Shown here piece by piece: positions 26,607 to 35,155 of a stretch of 64,000 bases of DNA. The position numbers and the translations under genes are program-made. Numbering within the stretch: the first letter of the stretch is position 1; each line of letters begins with the position of its first letter. Where the stretch lies: contig NZ_CP062231.1 in NCBI RefSeq assembly GCF_024707525.1, positions 496,001-560,000 of the forward strand, given 5' to 3'. The DNA comes from Rhizobium sp. TH2 (lineage in GTDB: Bacteria; Pseudomonadota; Alphaproteobacteria; Rhizobiales; Rhizobiaceae). The notes beneath the pieces were generated by a model. That model was given only the letters and a program-made list of their open reading frames with translations, made no database searches and was not told the origin of the DNA.

Positions 26607-29281
26607 AGCGTCCGGGTGATGTGCTCGACGCGGAAGCATTCGATGACGTCGCCGGCGCGGATGTCTTCGTAGTTCTCGAAGGCCATGCCGCATTCCTGGC
26701 CGACCTGCACTTCGGAGACTTCGTCCTTGAAGCGCTTGAGGGTCTTGAGCTTGCCTTCGTGGATGACAACGTTCTCGCGAAGCAGGCGTACGCCCATGCC
26801 GCGCTCGACCTTGCCTTCGGTGACCTGGCAACCGGCAACCTTGCCGACCTTGGTGATGTTGAACACTTCCTTGATCGTGGCGTAACCGAGGAAGGTTTCG
26901 CGGCGTTCCGGCGAGAGCAGGCCGGACATCGCCGCCTTCACGTCGTCGGTCAGGTCGTAGATGATGTTGTAGTAGCGAATCTCGATGCCGGCACGCTCGG
27001 CCGCATCGCGGGCCTGCGGATTGGCACGGACGTTGAAGCCGATGATCGCGGCACCAGAAGCCTCGGCAAGCGAGACATCCGACTCGGTGATCGCGCCTGC
27101 GCCCGAATGGACGATGCGGGCCCGGACTTCGTCGGTCGAGATCTTGTCGAGTGCGCCTGATATGGCTTCGATCGAGCCCTGCACGTCGCCCTTGATCACG
27201 AGCGGGAATTCCTTGACGCCGGCAGCGGTGAGCTGCGTCATCATCTGTTCGAGCGAACCGCGCTGGCCGGCATGGCGAGCGACAGCCTTTTCGCGAGTGA
27301 GCCGCTGGCGGTACTCGGCGATTTCGCGGGCACGGCTTTCGTTTTCCGCCACGGCGAACTTGTCGCCGGCCTGGGGCGTACCCTGGAGGCCGAGGATTTC
27401 CACCGGCGTGGCGGGACCCGCTTCCTTGATATGGTCGCCGCGGTCGTTGACCAGCGCACGCACGCGGCCCCACTGGTCGCCGGCGACGATGATCTGGCCC
27501 GGGCGAAGCGTTCCCTTCTGGACGAGAACGGTGGCGACGGAGCCGCGGCCGCGATCGAGCTTGGCTTCAACCACCGAACCTTCGGCCGTCCGGGTCGGAT
27601 CGGCCTTGAGATCGAGGATTTCGGCCTGCAGATTGATCGCTTCGAGCAGTTTGTCGAGGCCGACGCCTGTTTTGGCCGACACTTCGACGTCGAGCACTTC
27701 ACCGCCCATGCTTTCCACGAAGACTTCGTGCTGGAGCAGTTCGGTGCGAACCTTCTGCGCGTTGGCCGTCGGCTTGTCGACCTTGTTGATCGCCACGATG
27801 ATCGGCACACCGGCCGCCTTGGCGTGGTTGATCGATTCGATCGTCTGCGGCATCACGCTGTCATCGGCTGCGACCACGAGGATCGCAATGTCGGTGACCT
27901 GCGCGCCGCGGGCACGCATGGCGGTGAAGGCCGCGTGGCCTGGCGTATCGATGAAGGTGATCTTGCGACCGTCCTGCTCGACCTGATAGGCGCCGATATG
28001 CTGGGTGATGCCACCGGCTTCACCGGACACGACAGTGGTGTTGCGGATCGCGTCGAGCAGCGAGGTCTTGCCGTGGTCGACATGGCCCATGATGGTCACG
28101 ACCGGCGGACGCGACACCATCTCGGCGGCATCGTCCTCGCGGCCAAAGATGCCGGTTTCAACGTCGGACTCGGAGACGCGCTTGACGGTGTGGCCGAATT
28201 CGACGGCGATCAGTTCGGCGAGATCGGCATCGATAATGTCGCCCGCCTTCATCATCTGGCCTTCCTTCATCAGGAACTTGATGACATCGACCGAACGCTC
28301 GGACATGCGCTGCGAAAGCTCTTGGATGGAGATGGTTTCCGGCAGCACGACTTCGCGGAGAACCTTTTCGCGGGTCTCCTGCATCTGGCTGCGGCGGAAT
28401 TTCTCCTGCCGGCGGCGCATGGCCGACAGCGAACGGCCGCGCGACGGCACGCCGTCATCGTCGCCATCCGTCACGACAACCTTGGCAGGCGCGCGTCTGT
28501 TGTCCTCGACCTTGCGGACGGGCTTGGCGACTTCGACGCGGGCGCCGACCTTGCCGCGCACGGGCGCACCACCGCGGCGAGCGCGTTCTTCTTCTTCCTC
28601 CTGCTCCCGGCGGCCACGACCCGAAGGCACGGCGCCCGGACGGGCGTTCACCGGAGTTGCACCCGGCGCATCGGGACGGCGGGCGGCAGGAGCCTGATCG
28701 GCAGGGCGCCGGACGAGTTCCGCAACTGGCTCAGTGCGGCGTTCGGGTTCGACGGCAGCTACAGGCTCGGCCTTTGCTTCGACAGCCGGCTCTTCCGTCA
28801 CGACACCGCGTTCGGCGTCTTCGGCCTTGCGGCGCGCGGCTTCCTCAGCCTGGCGTGCAGCTTCCTCGGCCTGCGCCTTGGCGCGGCGTGCATTTTCCTC
28901 GGCGCGGACCTTGGCATCTTCGGCATCGCGGATCGCGGCCTCGGCCAGCGCGCGGCGGCGTGCATCGATCTCACCGGCGGAAAGCTGGTTCAGCACGGCG
29001 CCGCCACCCGGACGCTGGGGTTCGGGGCGGCGCTGCTCGACATGTGTCCGCTGCGGCTGCTGTGCGACTGTCGGCGCGGGACGCGCCTGGACCGGCACCA
29101 CCAACTGGGGCTTGTCATCATGGCCGCCCGGGCGGCGCTTGCGGGTCTCCACGACGACAGTCTTTGCCCGGCCCCGGCCCATATCCTGGCGCACGGTTCC
29201 CTGTGTCAGGCCCGACGGCTTCAGCGTCAGGGTCTTCTTGCCTGTTACATGGAGAGTCTTGTCGTCGTTGTTATCCGTCAT
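26603..29281 (-). CDS. infB: translation initiation factor IF-2
   Basis: An 892-residue initiation factor that brings initiator tRNA to the 30S subunit and promotes subunit joining. The N-terminus is a long Ala/Glu/Arg-rich coiled region (about 100-300), then the GTPase core with GHVDHGKT (about 399-406), DTPGH (445-449) and NKVD (499-502), and the C-terminal IF2 domains. The start at 29281 ([18 protein letters not shown]) is the usual alphaproteobacterial beginning. A 756-residue open frame on the opposite strand is a shadow. Confidence 0.97.
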   Translation of the reverse strand: MTDNNDDKTLHVTGKKTLTLKPSGLTQGTVRQDMGRGRAKTVVVETRKRRPGGHDDKPQLVVPVQARPAPTVAQQPQRTHVEQRRPEPQRPGGGAVLNQLSAGEIDARRRALAEAAIRDAEDAKVRAEENARRAKAQAEEAARQAEEAARRKAEDAERGVVTEEPAVEAKAEPVAAVEPERRTEPVAELVRRPADQAPAARRPDAPGATPVNARPGAVPSGRGRREQEEEEERARRGGAPVRGKVGARVEVAKPVRKVEDNRRAPAKVVVTDGDDDGVPSRGRSLSAMRRRQEKFRRSQMQETREKVLREVVLPETISIQELSQRMSERSVDVIKFLMKEGQMMKAGDIIDADLAELIAVEFGHTVKRVSESDVETGIFGREDDAAEMVSRPPVVTIMGHVDHGKTSLLDAIRNTTVVSGEAGGITQHIGAYQVEQDGRKITFIDTPGHAAFTAMRARGAQVTDIAILVVAADDSVMPQTIESINHAKAAGVPIIVAINKVDKPTANAQKVRTELLQHEVFVESMGGEVLDVEVSAKTGVGLDKLLEAINLQAEILDLKADPTRTAEGSVVEAKLDRGRGSVATVLVQKGTLRPGQIIVAGDQWGRVRALVNDRGDHIKEAGPATPVEILGLQGTPQAGDKFAVAENESRAREIAEYRQRLTREKAVARHAGQRGSLEQMMTQLTAAGVKEFPLVIKGDVQGSIEAISGALDKISTDEVRARIVHSGAGAITESDVSLAEASGAAIIGFNVRANPQARDAAERAGIEIRYYNIIYDLTDDVKAAMSGLLSPERRETFLGYATIKEVFNITKVGKVAGCQVTEGKVERGMGVRLLRENVVIHEGKLKTLKRFKDEVSEVQVGQECGMAFENYEDIRAGDVIECFRVEHITRTL

Positions 29282-29380
29282 TCCGCTTCCGTTTTTCCAA
29301 AGCTTCCGCACCACCTTGTTGACCGGTGGTGGAGCTCCATTCGTTCAAAATTCTCGCGGGCGTCGCTGCCTTCACATAGA

Positions 29381-30004
29381 TCAGGCGCTGCCGCCACGAT
29401 AGGTTTCGAGCAGTTTCGCGCGCTTCACTACACCCTGACCGGCCTGCCCTGCAAGCGCCACGGCGTGGATAAATGCATTATCGCCCATCAGTTCCTGCAT
29501 TTCGTCGAAGGACAGAAGCTGGAACGCGGGTATTTCTTCTAGCTCATCCATCGTGAGCATCCAGGCCTTGCGCGCCTGGGAAATCTTGCGGACGCCGTCG
29601 GGAGCGGCGTCTGTCGCGTGGAAGACGGCGAGCGCTGCGCCGGAGCGCACCGCACCATCCACCTTCGAATTGCCCGAGACGAACTGGCCCGCCTTGCGTG
29701 CCATATTCATCATGCCGGTCATCTGGGAAACCAGCAGGCGGTCCACCTGCTCGCCTAGCTCAGGTAGTGCCTTGACATCGGATTTCAAGGCGCGGGCGAA
29801 GAGTTGTTTCTGCACGGCCTTGTCGACGATGGCGCGGCTTGCGGTCACCGAGCAGCCGCGGCCGGGCAGGGCGCGCTTCAAATCCGGAACCACAGTGCCA
29901 TCCGGCCCAGCCACGAAGCGGATCAGCATTTCTGCTGGCCCGCTTTCGCGTGTCACGATGCACATGCGGTCATTCATGGGTTCGTCTTCTTCTTTCACCT
30001 TCAT
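29381..30004 (-). CDS. YlxR (DUF448)-L7Ae-like RNA-binding protein
   Basis: A 207-residue fusion: YlxR domain at about 12-85 (CIVTRESGPAEMLIRFV, PGRGCSVTASRAIVDKAV) and an L7Ae/YlxQ-like domain at about 90-190 (RKAGQFVSGNSKVDGAVRSG). Both parts are nucleic-acid-binding modules usually found between nusA and infB, as here. The exact role is unsettled. The ATG at 30004 is used; MNDRMC at 29977 is the alternative. It is 40 bases downstream of nusA. Confidence 0.92.
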   Translation of the reverse strand: MKVKEEDEPMNDRMCIVTRESGPAEMLIRFVAGPDGTVVPDLKRALPGRGCSVTASRAIVDKAVQKQLFARALKSDVKALPELGEQVDRLLVSQMTGMMNMARKAGQFVSGNSKVDGAVRSGAALAVFHATDAAPDGVRKISQARKAWMLTMDELEEIPAFQLLSFDEMQELMGDNAFIHAVALAGQAGQGVVKRAKLLETYRGGSA

Positions 30005-30043
30005 GAATGTCCCGCCCTAAGCCTCGACCGATCCGTTACCGGA

Positions 30044-31657
30044 TCAGGCCACGGCCTCGTCGCTCTCGCTGCCTTCGGCGGCAAGCGCCTCGGCCTCACG
30101 AGCGAGGTCTTCCTCGGTGATCCAGCCGGCGGACAGACGCGCCTGCACGATCATCGCCTCGGCATCGGTGCGCGAAACGTCGAATTTCTGGAACAGGCCC
30201 TCGAAGCGCTTCGTTTCGCCGTTCTTCTTCTCGGTCCAGCCGACGAGGTCGTCGGCGGCGCAGCCGGCGAAGTCCTCGATCGTCTTGATGCCGTCCTCAC
30301 CGAGCGCGACCAGCATCTGGGCCGTCAGGCCCTCGATCTGGTAGAGTTCGTCCTCGACGCCGAGTTCCTTGCGCTTGGCATCCATCTCGGCCTGGATACG
30401 GTCGAGATATTCCTTGGCGCGGTTCTGGATTTCCCCGGCGGTTTCCTCGTCGAAGCCGTCGATCGAAGCGATTTCGCTCGCGTCGACATAAGCGAGTTCC
30501 TCGACCTGGGCGAAGCCTTCCGAAGCCAGCACCTGGCCAACCATCTCGTCGACATCAAGCGCTTCCATGAACAGCTTGGTGCGCTCGTTGAATTCCTTCT
30601 GGCGGCGCTCGGACTCTTCGGCTTCGGTCAGGATGTCGATATCCCAGCCGGTCAGCTGCGAGGCGAGGCGGACGTTCTGGCCGCGGCGACCGATGGCGAG
30701 CGAAAGCTGCTCATCCGGCACCACGACTTCGATGCGCTCGGCGTCCTCATCGAGAACGACCTTCGCGACTTCGGCCGGCTGCAGCGCATTGACGATGAAG
30801 TTCGCCGGATCGCTGGACCAGGGAATGATGTCGATCTTCTCGCCCTGGAGTTCGCCGACGACGGCCTGGACGCGGGAGCCGCGCATACCGACGCAGGCGC
30901 CGACCGGATCGATCGACGAATCGTTGGAGATGACGGCGATCTTGGCGCGCGAACCCGGATCGCGGGCGACCGAGCGGATCTCGATGATGCCGTCATAGAT
31001 TTCCGGCACTTCCATCGTGAAGAGCTTGACCATGAACTGCGGATGCGTACGCGACAGGAAGATCTGCGGACCGCGCTGTTCGCGGCGAACGTCATAGACG
31101 AAGGCGCGGACGCGGTCGCCCGGACGCATGGCTTCGCGCGGGATCATTTCGTCGCGGCGGATGATGCCTTCGCCACGGCCGAGATCGACGATGACATTGC
31201 CGTATTCGACGCGCTTGACGGTGCCGTTGATGATCTCGCCGATACGATCCTTGTATTCGTCGAACTGGCGGTCACGCTCGGCTTCGCGCACCTTCTGCAC
31301 GATGACCTGCTTGGCCGACTGCGCGGCGATGCGGCCGAAATCCATCGGCGGCAGCGGGTCGGCGATGAAGTCGCCGATCTGGGCATCGGGGTTGCGGTCG
31401 CGGGCGAGCAGAAGCGGGATCTCGCGGGAATAGTCTTCCGCGTGTTCGACCACTTCAAGCAGGCGCTGCAGCTTCATCTCGCCGGTCTTCGGGTTGATGT
31501 CGGCCTTGATGTTGGACTCGGTGCCGTAGCGCGAACGCGCGGCCTTCTGGATGGCGTCGGCCATGGCGGCAAGGACGATTTCCCGGTCGATCGACTTTTC
31601 GCGGGCAACCGCGTCGGCGATCTGAAGGAGTTCAAGCCTGTTTGCACTCACTACCAT
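30044..31657 (-). CDS. nusA: transcription termination/antitermination factor NusA
   Basis: A 537-residue RNA polymerase-binding factor. N-terminal domain (1-125), S1 (about 134-200; [19 protein letters not shown]), KH1-KH2 (about 230-345; [34 protein letters not shown]) and two acidic C-terminal helical repeats (about 360-525). The normal alphaproteobacterial length. It lies 61 bases downstream of rimP, in the standard order. Confidence 0.97.
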   Translation of the reverse strand: MVVSANRLELLQIADAVAREKSIDREIVLAAMADAIQKAARSRYGTESNIKADINPKTGEMKLQRLLEVVEHAEDYSREIPLLLARDRNPDAQIGDFIADPLPPMDFGRIAAQSAKQVIVQKVREAERDRQFDEYKDRIGEIINGTVKRVEYGNVIVDLGRGEGIIRRDEMIPREAMRPGDRVRAFVYDVRREQRGPQIFLSRTHPQFMVKLFTMEVPEIYDGIIEIRSVARDPGSRAKIAVISNDSSIDPVGACVGMRGSRVQAVVGELQGEKIDIIPWSSDPANFIVNALQPAEVAKVVLDEDAERIEVVVPDEQLSLAIGRRGQNVRLASQLTGWDIDILTEAEESERRQKEFNERTKLFMEALDVDEMVGQVLASEGFAQVEELAYVDASEIASIDGFDEETAGEIQNRAKEYLDRIQAEMDAKRKELGVEDELYQIEGLTAQMLVALGEDGIKTIEDFAGCAADDLVGWTEKKNGETKRFEGLFQKFDVSRTDAEAMIVQARLSAGWITEEDLAREAEALAAEGSESDEAVA

Positions 31658-31718
31658 CTTAAGTCTCCAATGCTGATGGTCTGGTTTTTCGAATCCGGCC
31701 AGTCGCGCTTCACAGCGT

Positions 31719-32309
31719 TCAGGCGTCGTCCTCGCTCTCGAAATTCTCGTTTGCGGCTTGGCGCGCCGCCTTGTCGGCCTTCAACGCATCGCGGATCAGG
31801 TCGTCGGTCAGAATCAGACGTGCTTCCGCAAGCGTCGTGAAGGGAATGGTGACCAGCGGATCTTCATCCTTGGCCGGCGTCTCGCGCTCCAGCACGAAGG
31901 CATCTTCGGAAACACTCGAAATCGTGCCGCGAAACCGCTTGCGGCCTTCCACCATGACGGAGGTCTCGAACTTCACGATATGGCCAACCCACTTGGTAAA
32001 GTCCGACTTCCGAACCATCGGCCGGTCGATACCGGGCGATGACACTTCAAGATGATACGCCTTGTCGATCGGGTCATCAACATCGAGCACCGGCGAGATC
32101 GCCGTGGACAGCTTTTCGCAGTCCTGGACGGTCATGACGCCATCGGGCCGCTCGGCCATGATCTGCAGGGTCATGCCGTTCTGGCTGGAAAGCTTCACCC
32201 GCACGAGCTGGTAGCCCATCTCGACGATGGTCGGCTCGATGATCGCTGCGACGCGCGCGTCGATCCCGGTTTCGGTAATCAGTCTCGGTTCAATGACCGT
32301 ATCGTTCAT
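31719..32309 (-). CDS. rimP: ribosome maturation factor RimP
   Basis: A 196-residue 30S assembly factor. The N-terminal domain holds [20 protein letters not shown] and the hallmark [12 protein letters not shown] near 108; the C-terminal SH3-like domain ends in an acidic tail. The ATG at 32309 ([13 protein letters not shown]) is taken; the frame is open to 32372, but that part overlaps a leader terminator. It is the first gene of the rimP-nusA-ylxR-infB transcript. Confidence 0.95.
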   Translation of the reverse strand: MNDTVIEPRLITETGIDARVAAIIEPTIVEMGYQLVRVKLSSQNGMTLQIMAERPDGVMTVQDCEKLSTAISPVLDVDDPIDKAYHLEVSSPGIDRPMVRKSDFTKWVGHIVKFETSVMVEGRKRFRGTISSVSEDAFVLERETPAKDEDPLVTIPFTTLAEARLILTDDLIRDALKADKAARQAANENFESEDDA

Positions 32310-32344
32310 CGTCTCTCGTTTCGTCCAGCCTGGCTGGAGGTAAC

Positions 32345-32374
32345 AAAAAAGAGCGGGTCCTCGCGGCCCCACTC
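32345..32374 (-). terminator. leader terminator (putative attenuator) upstream of rimP
   Basis: On the minus strand GAGTGGG (32374-32368) pairs with CCCGCTC (32357-32351), with one T-G pair, around a ten-base loop and is followed directly by six T (32350-32345). It lies 36 bases before the rimP ATG and about 28 bases after the predicted promoter, so it is inside the operon leader. That placement suggests transcription attenuation. Confidence 0.75.
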
Positions 32375-32402
32375 TTCATCAAATGATCAAGAATTTTGCG
32401 GT

Positions 32403-32431
32403 GATATAGACCTGTTAACGAAAGATTGCAA
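32403..32431 (-). promoter_or_regulatory. predicted promoter of the rimP-nusA-infB operon
   Basis: TTGCAA (32431-32426), 17 bases, then TATATC (32408-32403) on the minus strand: four and five matches to the two housekeeping boxes with ideal spacing. Transcription should start near 32396, just upstream of the leader terminator. Confidence 0.55.
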
Positions 32432-32554
32432 GTCCAAAGGCGGAGGGGTCTCGCCAAGCGCCCAGACGCAGCCGCGGCCGGCGAATCCGGCGGTCGGAGA
32501 ACGTTCGGCCCCGTGCGGGATTGCCGATGTGCGCCCCCGTCAGCCAACAGCGAC

Positions 32555-33133
32555 TCAGCGCCGGACGAGCAACCTTTCCAGTGCTTCATCGACAAGGGCG
32601 GGAACGGTCGCTGGATCATCAAGGTATGCGATTTCAAGCAGGCCATCCGACAGCGCGACGAGCAGCGAGGCAGTGACGGAAGGCATGGGATCCCCATCTT
32701 CCGCAAGAAGGTTGCGGAGACTGTCGTGATACCAGGCGCGACGCGCATCGATGGCCCGGCGCACCTTGCTGGCCGGATCGGGATACTCGGCCGCTGCGTT
32801 GAGGAACGGACAGCCGCGCCAGCCGCCCGCGGTCACGGCATCGCCGATACGGCCCATGATTGCAGCGATCATTTCGCGTGGCGGTCGGTTTGGCAAGGCA
32901 GCGACTGCCTCCCGACCGAGCCGGTCCTGTTCTTCGACATAGGCGACGACGAGTTCATCCTTTGACGGAAAGTGCTTGTAGAAGGTCGCCTTGGCCACGG
33001 CGGCTTCCGCGATGATGCGATCGATGCCGACGGCATGGATGCCGGTTTCGTAGAAAAGCCTGGTTGCCGTGTCGAGCAGACGACGGCGCGCCGGACTTTC
33101 TTCAGGATGACGTGGAGAATCTTTTTCCTTCAT
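32555..33133 (-). CDS. TetR-family repressor
   Basis: A 192-residue regulator with an N-terminal TetR HTH at about 17-65 (ARRRLLDTATRLFYETGIHAV, VAKATFYKHFPSKDELV) and a ligand-binding helical C-terminal domain containing GGWRGCPFLNAAAEYPDP. The ATG at 33133 is the only sensible start in a longer frame. It faces the SnoaL-ABM operon across a 66-base region holding a large perfect inverted repeat, its probable operator. The 245 bases beyond its 3' end (32310-32554) hold only the rimP promoter and leader. Confidence 0.92.
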   Translation of the reverse strand: MKEKDSPRHPEESPARRRLLDTATRLFYETGIHAVGIDRIIAEAAVAKATFYKHFPSKDELVVAYVEEQDRLGREAVAALPNRPPREMIAAIMGRIGDAVTAGGWRGCPFLNAAAEYPDPASKVRRAIDARRAWYHDSLRNLLAEDGDPMPSVTASLLVALSDGLLEIAYLDDPATVPALVDEALERLLVRR

Positions 33134-33145
33134 TGCTTGACTCTG

Positions 33146-33185
33146 ACAGACAGGTCTGTATATTGCAACATACAGACCTGTCTGT
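33146..33185. promoter_or_regulatory. TetR operator, 16-base perfect inverted repeat
   Basis: ACAGACAGGTCTGTAT (33146-33161) is repeated in perfect inverted orientation at 33170-33185 around an eight-base centre. Each arm contains its own smaller palindrome (AGACAGGTCT or AGACCTGTCT), so the site could hold two repressor dimers. It lies between the divergent TetR gene (ATG at 33133) and the SnoaL gene (ATG at 33200) and would control both. Confidence 0.85.
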
Positions 33186-33199
33186 ATGGAGGAATGCAA

Positions 33200-33571
33200 A
33201 TGAGCGAAACATCCGAAGTCATCCACCGGTTCAACCAAGCGTTCCAAGACCATGATCCCACCGCATTCGTAGACCTGATCGCCCCGGATTGCGTCATGGA
33301 GTCGATCCAGCCGGCGCCGGACGGCACGCGCTACGAAGGCTACGACGCCAACCTGACATTCTGGCAGGCCCTGGCGGCTGACCGCGTTGCCCATTTCGAG
33401 GTGGAAGACACCTTCGTGATGGGCGACCGCGCGAATATCCGTTGGCGCTTTCATTTCGGCGATGGTGGCTCGGTCCGCGGCGTCAGCCTGATACGTGTCC
33501 GTGACGGCCGGATCGTCGAGGCCCTGGCCTATTCCAAATCGCCGGGCGAGTCGGCACCCCTGCCTGAGTGA
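33200..33571 (+). CDS. SnoaL/NTF2-like protein, copy 1
   Basis: A 123-residue cone-fold protein of the nuclear transport factor 2/SnoaL group: FNQAFQDHDPTAFVDLIAPDC, then AFWQ-type helix and RGVSLIRVRDGRIVEALAY at the end. Relatives bind or isomerise small hydrophobic molecules; many have no known reaction. The ATG at 33200 is preceded by GGAGG at seven bases; an ATG at 33194 lies too close to it. Paralogous to the gene at 33927. First gene of the TetR-controlled operon. Confidence 0.9.
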   Translation: MSETSEVIHRFNQAFQDHDPTAFVDLIAPDCVMESIQPAPDGTRYEGYDANLTFWQALAADRVAHFEVEDTFVMGDRANIRWRFHFGDGGSVRGVSLIRVRDGRIVEALAYSKSPGESAPLPE

Positions 33572-33632
33572 CGGTTTCCTTGCCTCGTGGCATCGGCGCC
33601 AGCAGTGTTCGAACTTTCAAGGAGGAACTCTC

Positions 33633-33914
33633 ATGATCATCATCGCAGGCTACACACGTACTGAATCTGACAAGCGCGACGCAGCCGTGGCAGCGTTCGC
33701 CGCCATGGTCCAAAAGGCGAGGGAACAGGATGGCTGTCTCGACTTCTCGATCAGCGCGGACGCGGTTGATCCCGAAAGGGCCAATATTTTCGAATGCTGG
33801 CGCGACCAGCAGGCCCTCAACGCCTGGCGCAAGATCGCCCGAGGGCCGCGCGTCGAACCCAGGGAGGCGCATGTTCAACTTTATCGCACTGACAAGGCTG
33901 AGAAGCCGTTCTGA
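33633..33914 (+). CDS. antibiotic biosynthesis monooxygenase (ABM) domain protein
   Basis: A 93-residue dimeric alpha-beta-barrel domain: MIIIAGYTRTE, AFAAMVQKAREQDGCLDFSI and FECWRDQQALNAW are typical of the ABM/YgiN group, which carries out cofactor-free oxidation of quinone-like compounds or protects against them. A GGAGG ribosome site lies eight bases upstream. It sits between two SnoaL paralogues, 61 and 12 bases apart. Confidence 0.92.
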   Translation: MIIIAGYTRTESDKRDAAVAAFAAMVQKAREQDGCLDFSISADAVDPERANIFECWRDQQALNAWRKIARGPRVEPREAHVQLYRTDKAEKPF

Positions 33915-33926
33915 GGAGATGAGAAA

Positions 33927-34289
33927 ATGACGACCGACAGCAAAGCTACACGCGAAATCCTGGAACGCTTTAACGGTGCCTTCCAGAAACATCGCCCCGA
34001 AGACCTCGACGACCTGATCGGCGAGGGCTGCGTCCTTGAAAACACGGCACCGGCGCCAGACGGCGCGCGCTACGAAGGGCGCCAGGCATGTCTCGATTTC
34101 TGGAAGGGGATCGCATCTTCCGCCAACCTCGTCTTCAAGGATGAGGAGATTTCGGCGCTGGGCGATCGCGGCATCATCCGATGGGAACTACGCTGGGGTG
34201 AAAATGAAGCGGATCGCGTCCGAGGCGTCAACATCATGCGTGTTCGGGACGGCAAGATTGTCGAAGGTCTGGGATATGTGAAGGGATAG
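33927..34289 (+). CDS. SnoaL/NTF2-like protein, copy 2
   Basis: A 120-residue paralogue of the protein at 33200. Shared landmarks include ERFNGAFQKH near residue 12, PAPDGARYEG near 43, IIRWELRWG near 87 and RGVNIMRVRDGKIVEGLGY near the end. Identity looks moderate, so the duplication is old and the two copies may bind different ligands. It ends the TetR-controlled set; an ArsR operator follows. Confidence 0.9.
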   Translation: MTTDSKATREILERFNGAFQKHRPEDLDDLIGEGCVLENTAPAPDGARYEGRQACLDFWKGIASSANLVFKDEEISALGDRGIIRWELRWGENEADRVRGVNIMRVRDGKIVEGLGYVKG

Positions 34290-34298
34290 CCTTCAAAA

Positions 34299-34360
34299 TT
34301 ATTCACCCATATGGTTGACTATCGACTCGGAATACAATATTCAACCATTAGGGTGAATAA
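34299..34360. promoter_or_regulatory. long inverted repeat abutting the ArsR-type gene
   Basis: Two 24-base arms (34299-34322 and 34337-34360) are inverted repeats with three mismatches around a 14-base spacer; each holds TTATTCACCC and GGTTGA. The right arm ends exactly at the base before the ATG of the ArsR gene and contains its AGGGTG ribosome site, so repressor binding here would also cover the translation start. Confidence 0.8.
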
Positions 34361-34696
34361 ATGGAAGACGAAAAACTGTCACGCATCCTGAAGGCCGTAG
34401 GAGATACGACCAGACGGCACATACTCACGCTCCTCGTGCAAGAGGGGCCGCTGAGAGTGACTGCGCTCGCCGCCCATTTCGACATGTCCCTCAACTCCGT
34501 TTCAAAGCACATCAAGGTGCTGGAGGAGGCGGGAGTGGTCACCCGCCGGACTTTGGGCCGCGAGCATTTCATCGCGGCGGAACTCGATCCGCTGAGGGTG
34601 ACCGAAGGCTGGTTCGCGCAACTGAAGTCCATATGGGAACTGCGCCTCGCGGCGCTCGAAAACATACTCGCAACCAAGGACCAAGACGATGAGTGA
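34361..34696 (+). CDS. ArsR-family transcriptional regulator
   Basis: A 111-residue winged-helix repressor (ILKAVGDTTRRHILTLLVQEG, LAAHFDMSLNSVSKHIKVLEEAGVV). It has no CxC metal motif, so it is of the non-metal group commonly paired with SRPBCC/AHSA1 genes. The operator-like inverted repeat lies directly before its ATG. It overlaps the SRPBCC gene by eight bases. Confidence 0.93.
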   Translation: MEDEKLSRILKAVGDTTRRHILTLLVQEGPLRVTALAAHFDMSLNSVSKHIKVLEEAGVVTRRTLGREHFIAAELDPLRVTEGWFAQLKSIWELRLAALENILATKDQDDE

Positions 34697-35117
34697 ACTC
34701 GAATTGACCATCAGCCGCACCATTCCCGCCTCGCGCGAAAAGGTGTTCAACGCCTGGCTCTCGCCGAAGGTCATGGCGCAATTCATGAACACGCCGATGG
34801 GCGGCAACGCGCCTGCCAAGGTGAGCAACGATCCCGTCAGGGGAGGCCGCTTCTCGATCGTTATGATGAACGAGGACAAGGAGATACCGCACGCCGGTAC
34901 CTATCTTGCGATCGACCCGCATTCACATCTCTCCTTCACCTGGGAGTCGCCTTATTCGCTCGACGATAGCGTGGTGACGATCGACCTCGCTGAGGTCGAC
35001 GCCGGTATGACGGAGATCACGCTCAGGCAAGTGAAATTCAGCAGCGAGCAGTCACGCGACGGCCACAGGGAAGGTTGGACGGCGATCGTCGGCCATCTCG
35101 CCAACATACTGAGCTGA
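34689..35117 (+). CDS. SRPBCC/AHSA1-like domain protein
   Basis: A 142-residue START-like protein: LTISRTIPASREKVFNAWLSP at the N-terminus, then GGRFSIVMMNEDKEIPHAGTYL and a C-terminal GHREGWTAIVGHLANIL, as in AHSA1-type proteins with a hydrophobic pocket. In this arrangement it probably binds a ligand. Translationally coupled to the ArsR gene by an eight-base overlap. Confidence 0.92.
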   Translation: MSELELTISRTIPASREKVFNAWLSPKVMAQFMNTPMGGNAPAKVSNDPVRGGRFSIVMMNEDKEIPHAGTYLAIDPHSHLSFTWESPYSLDDSVVTIDLAEVDAGMTEITLRQVKFSSEQSRDGHREGWTAIVGHLANILS

Positions 35118-35155
35118 GAGCAGTTTCCGGGCAGGCCCTGCGGTTCGCCCGGCCG

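Noticed and set aside
27272..29542. 756-residue open frame antisense to infB
   Set aside because: infB is unambiguous on the other strand; the frame mirrors its codon pattern.
29804..31840. 678-residue open frame antisense to nusA
   Set aside because: Shadow of nusA and the ylxR gene.
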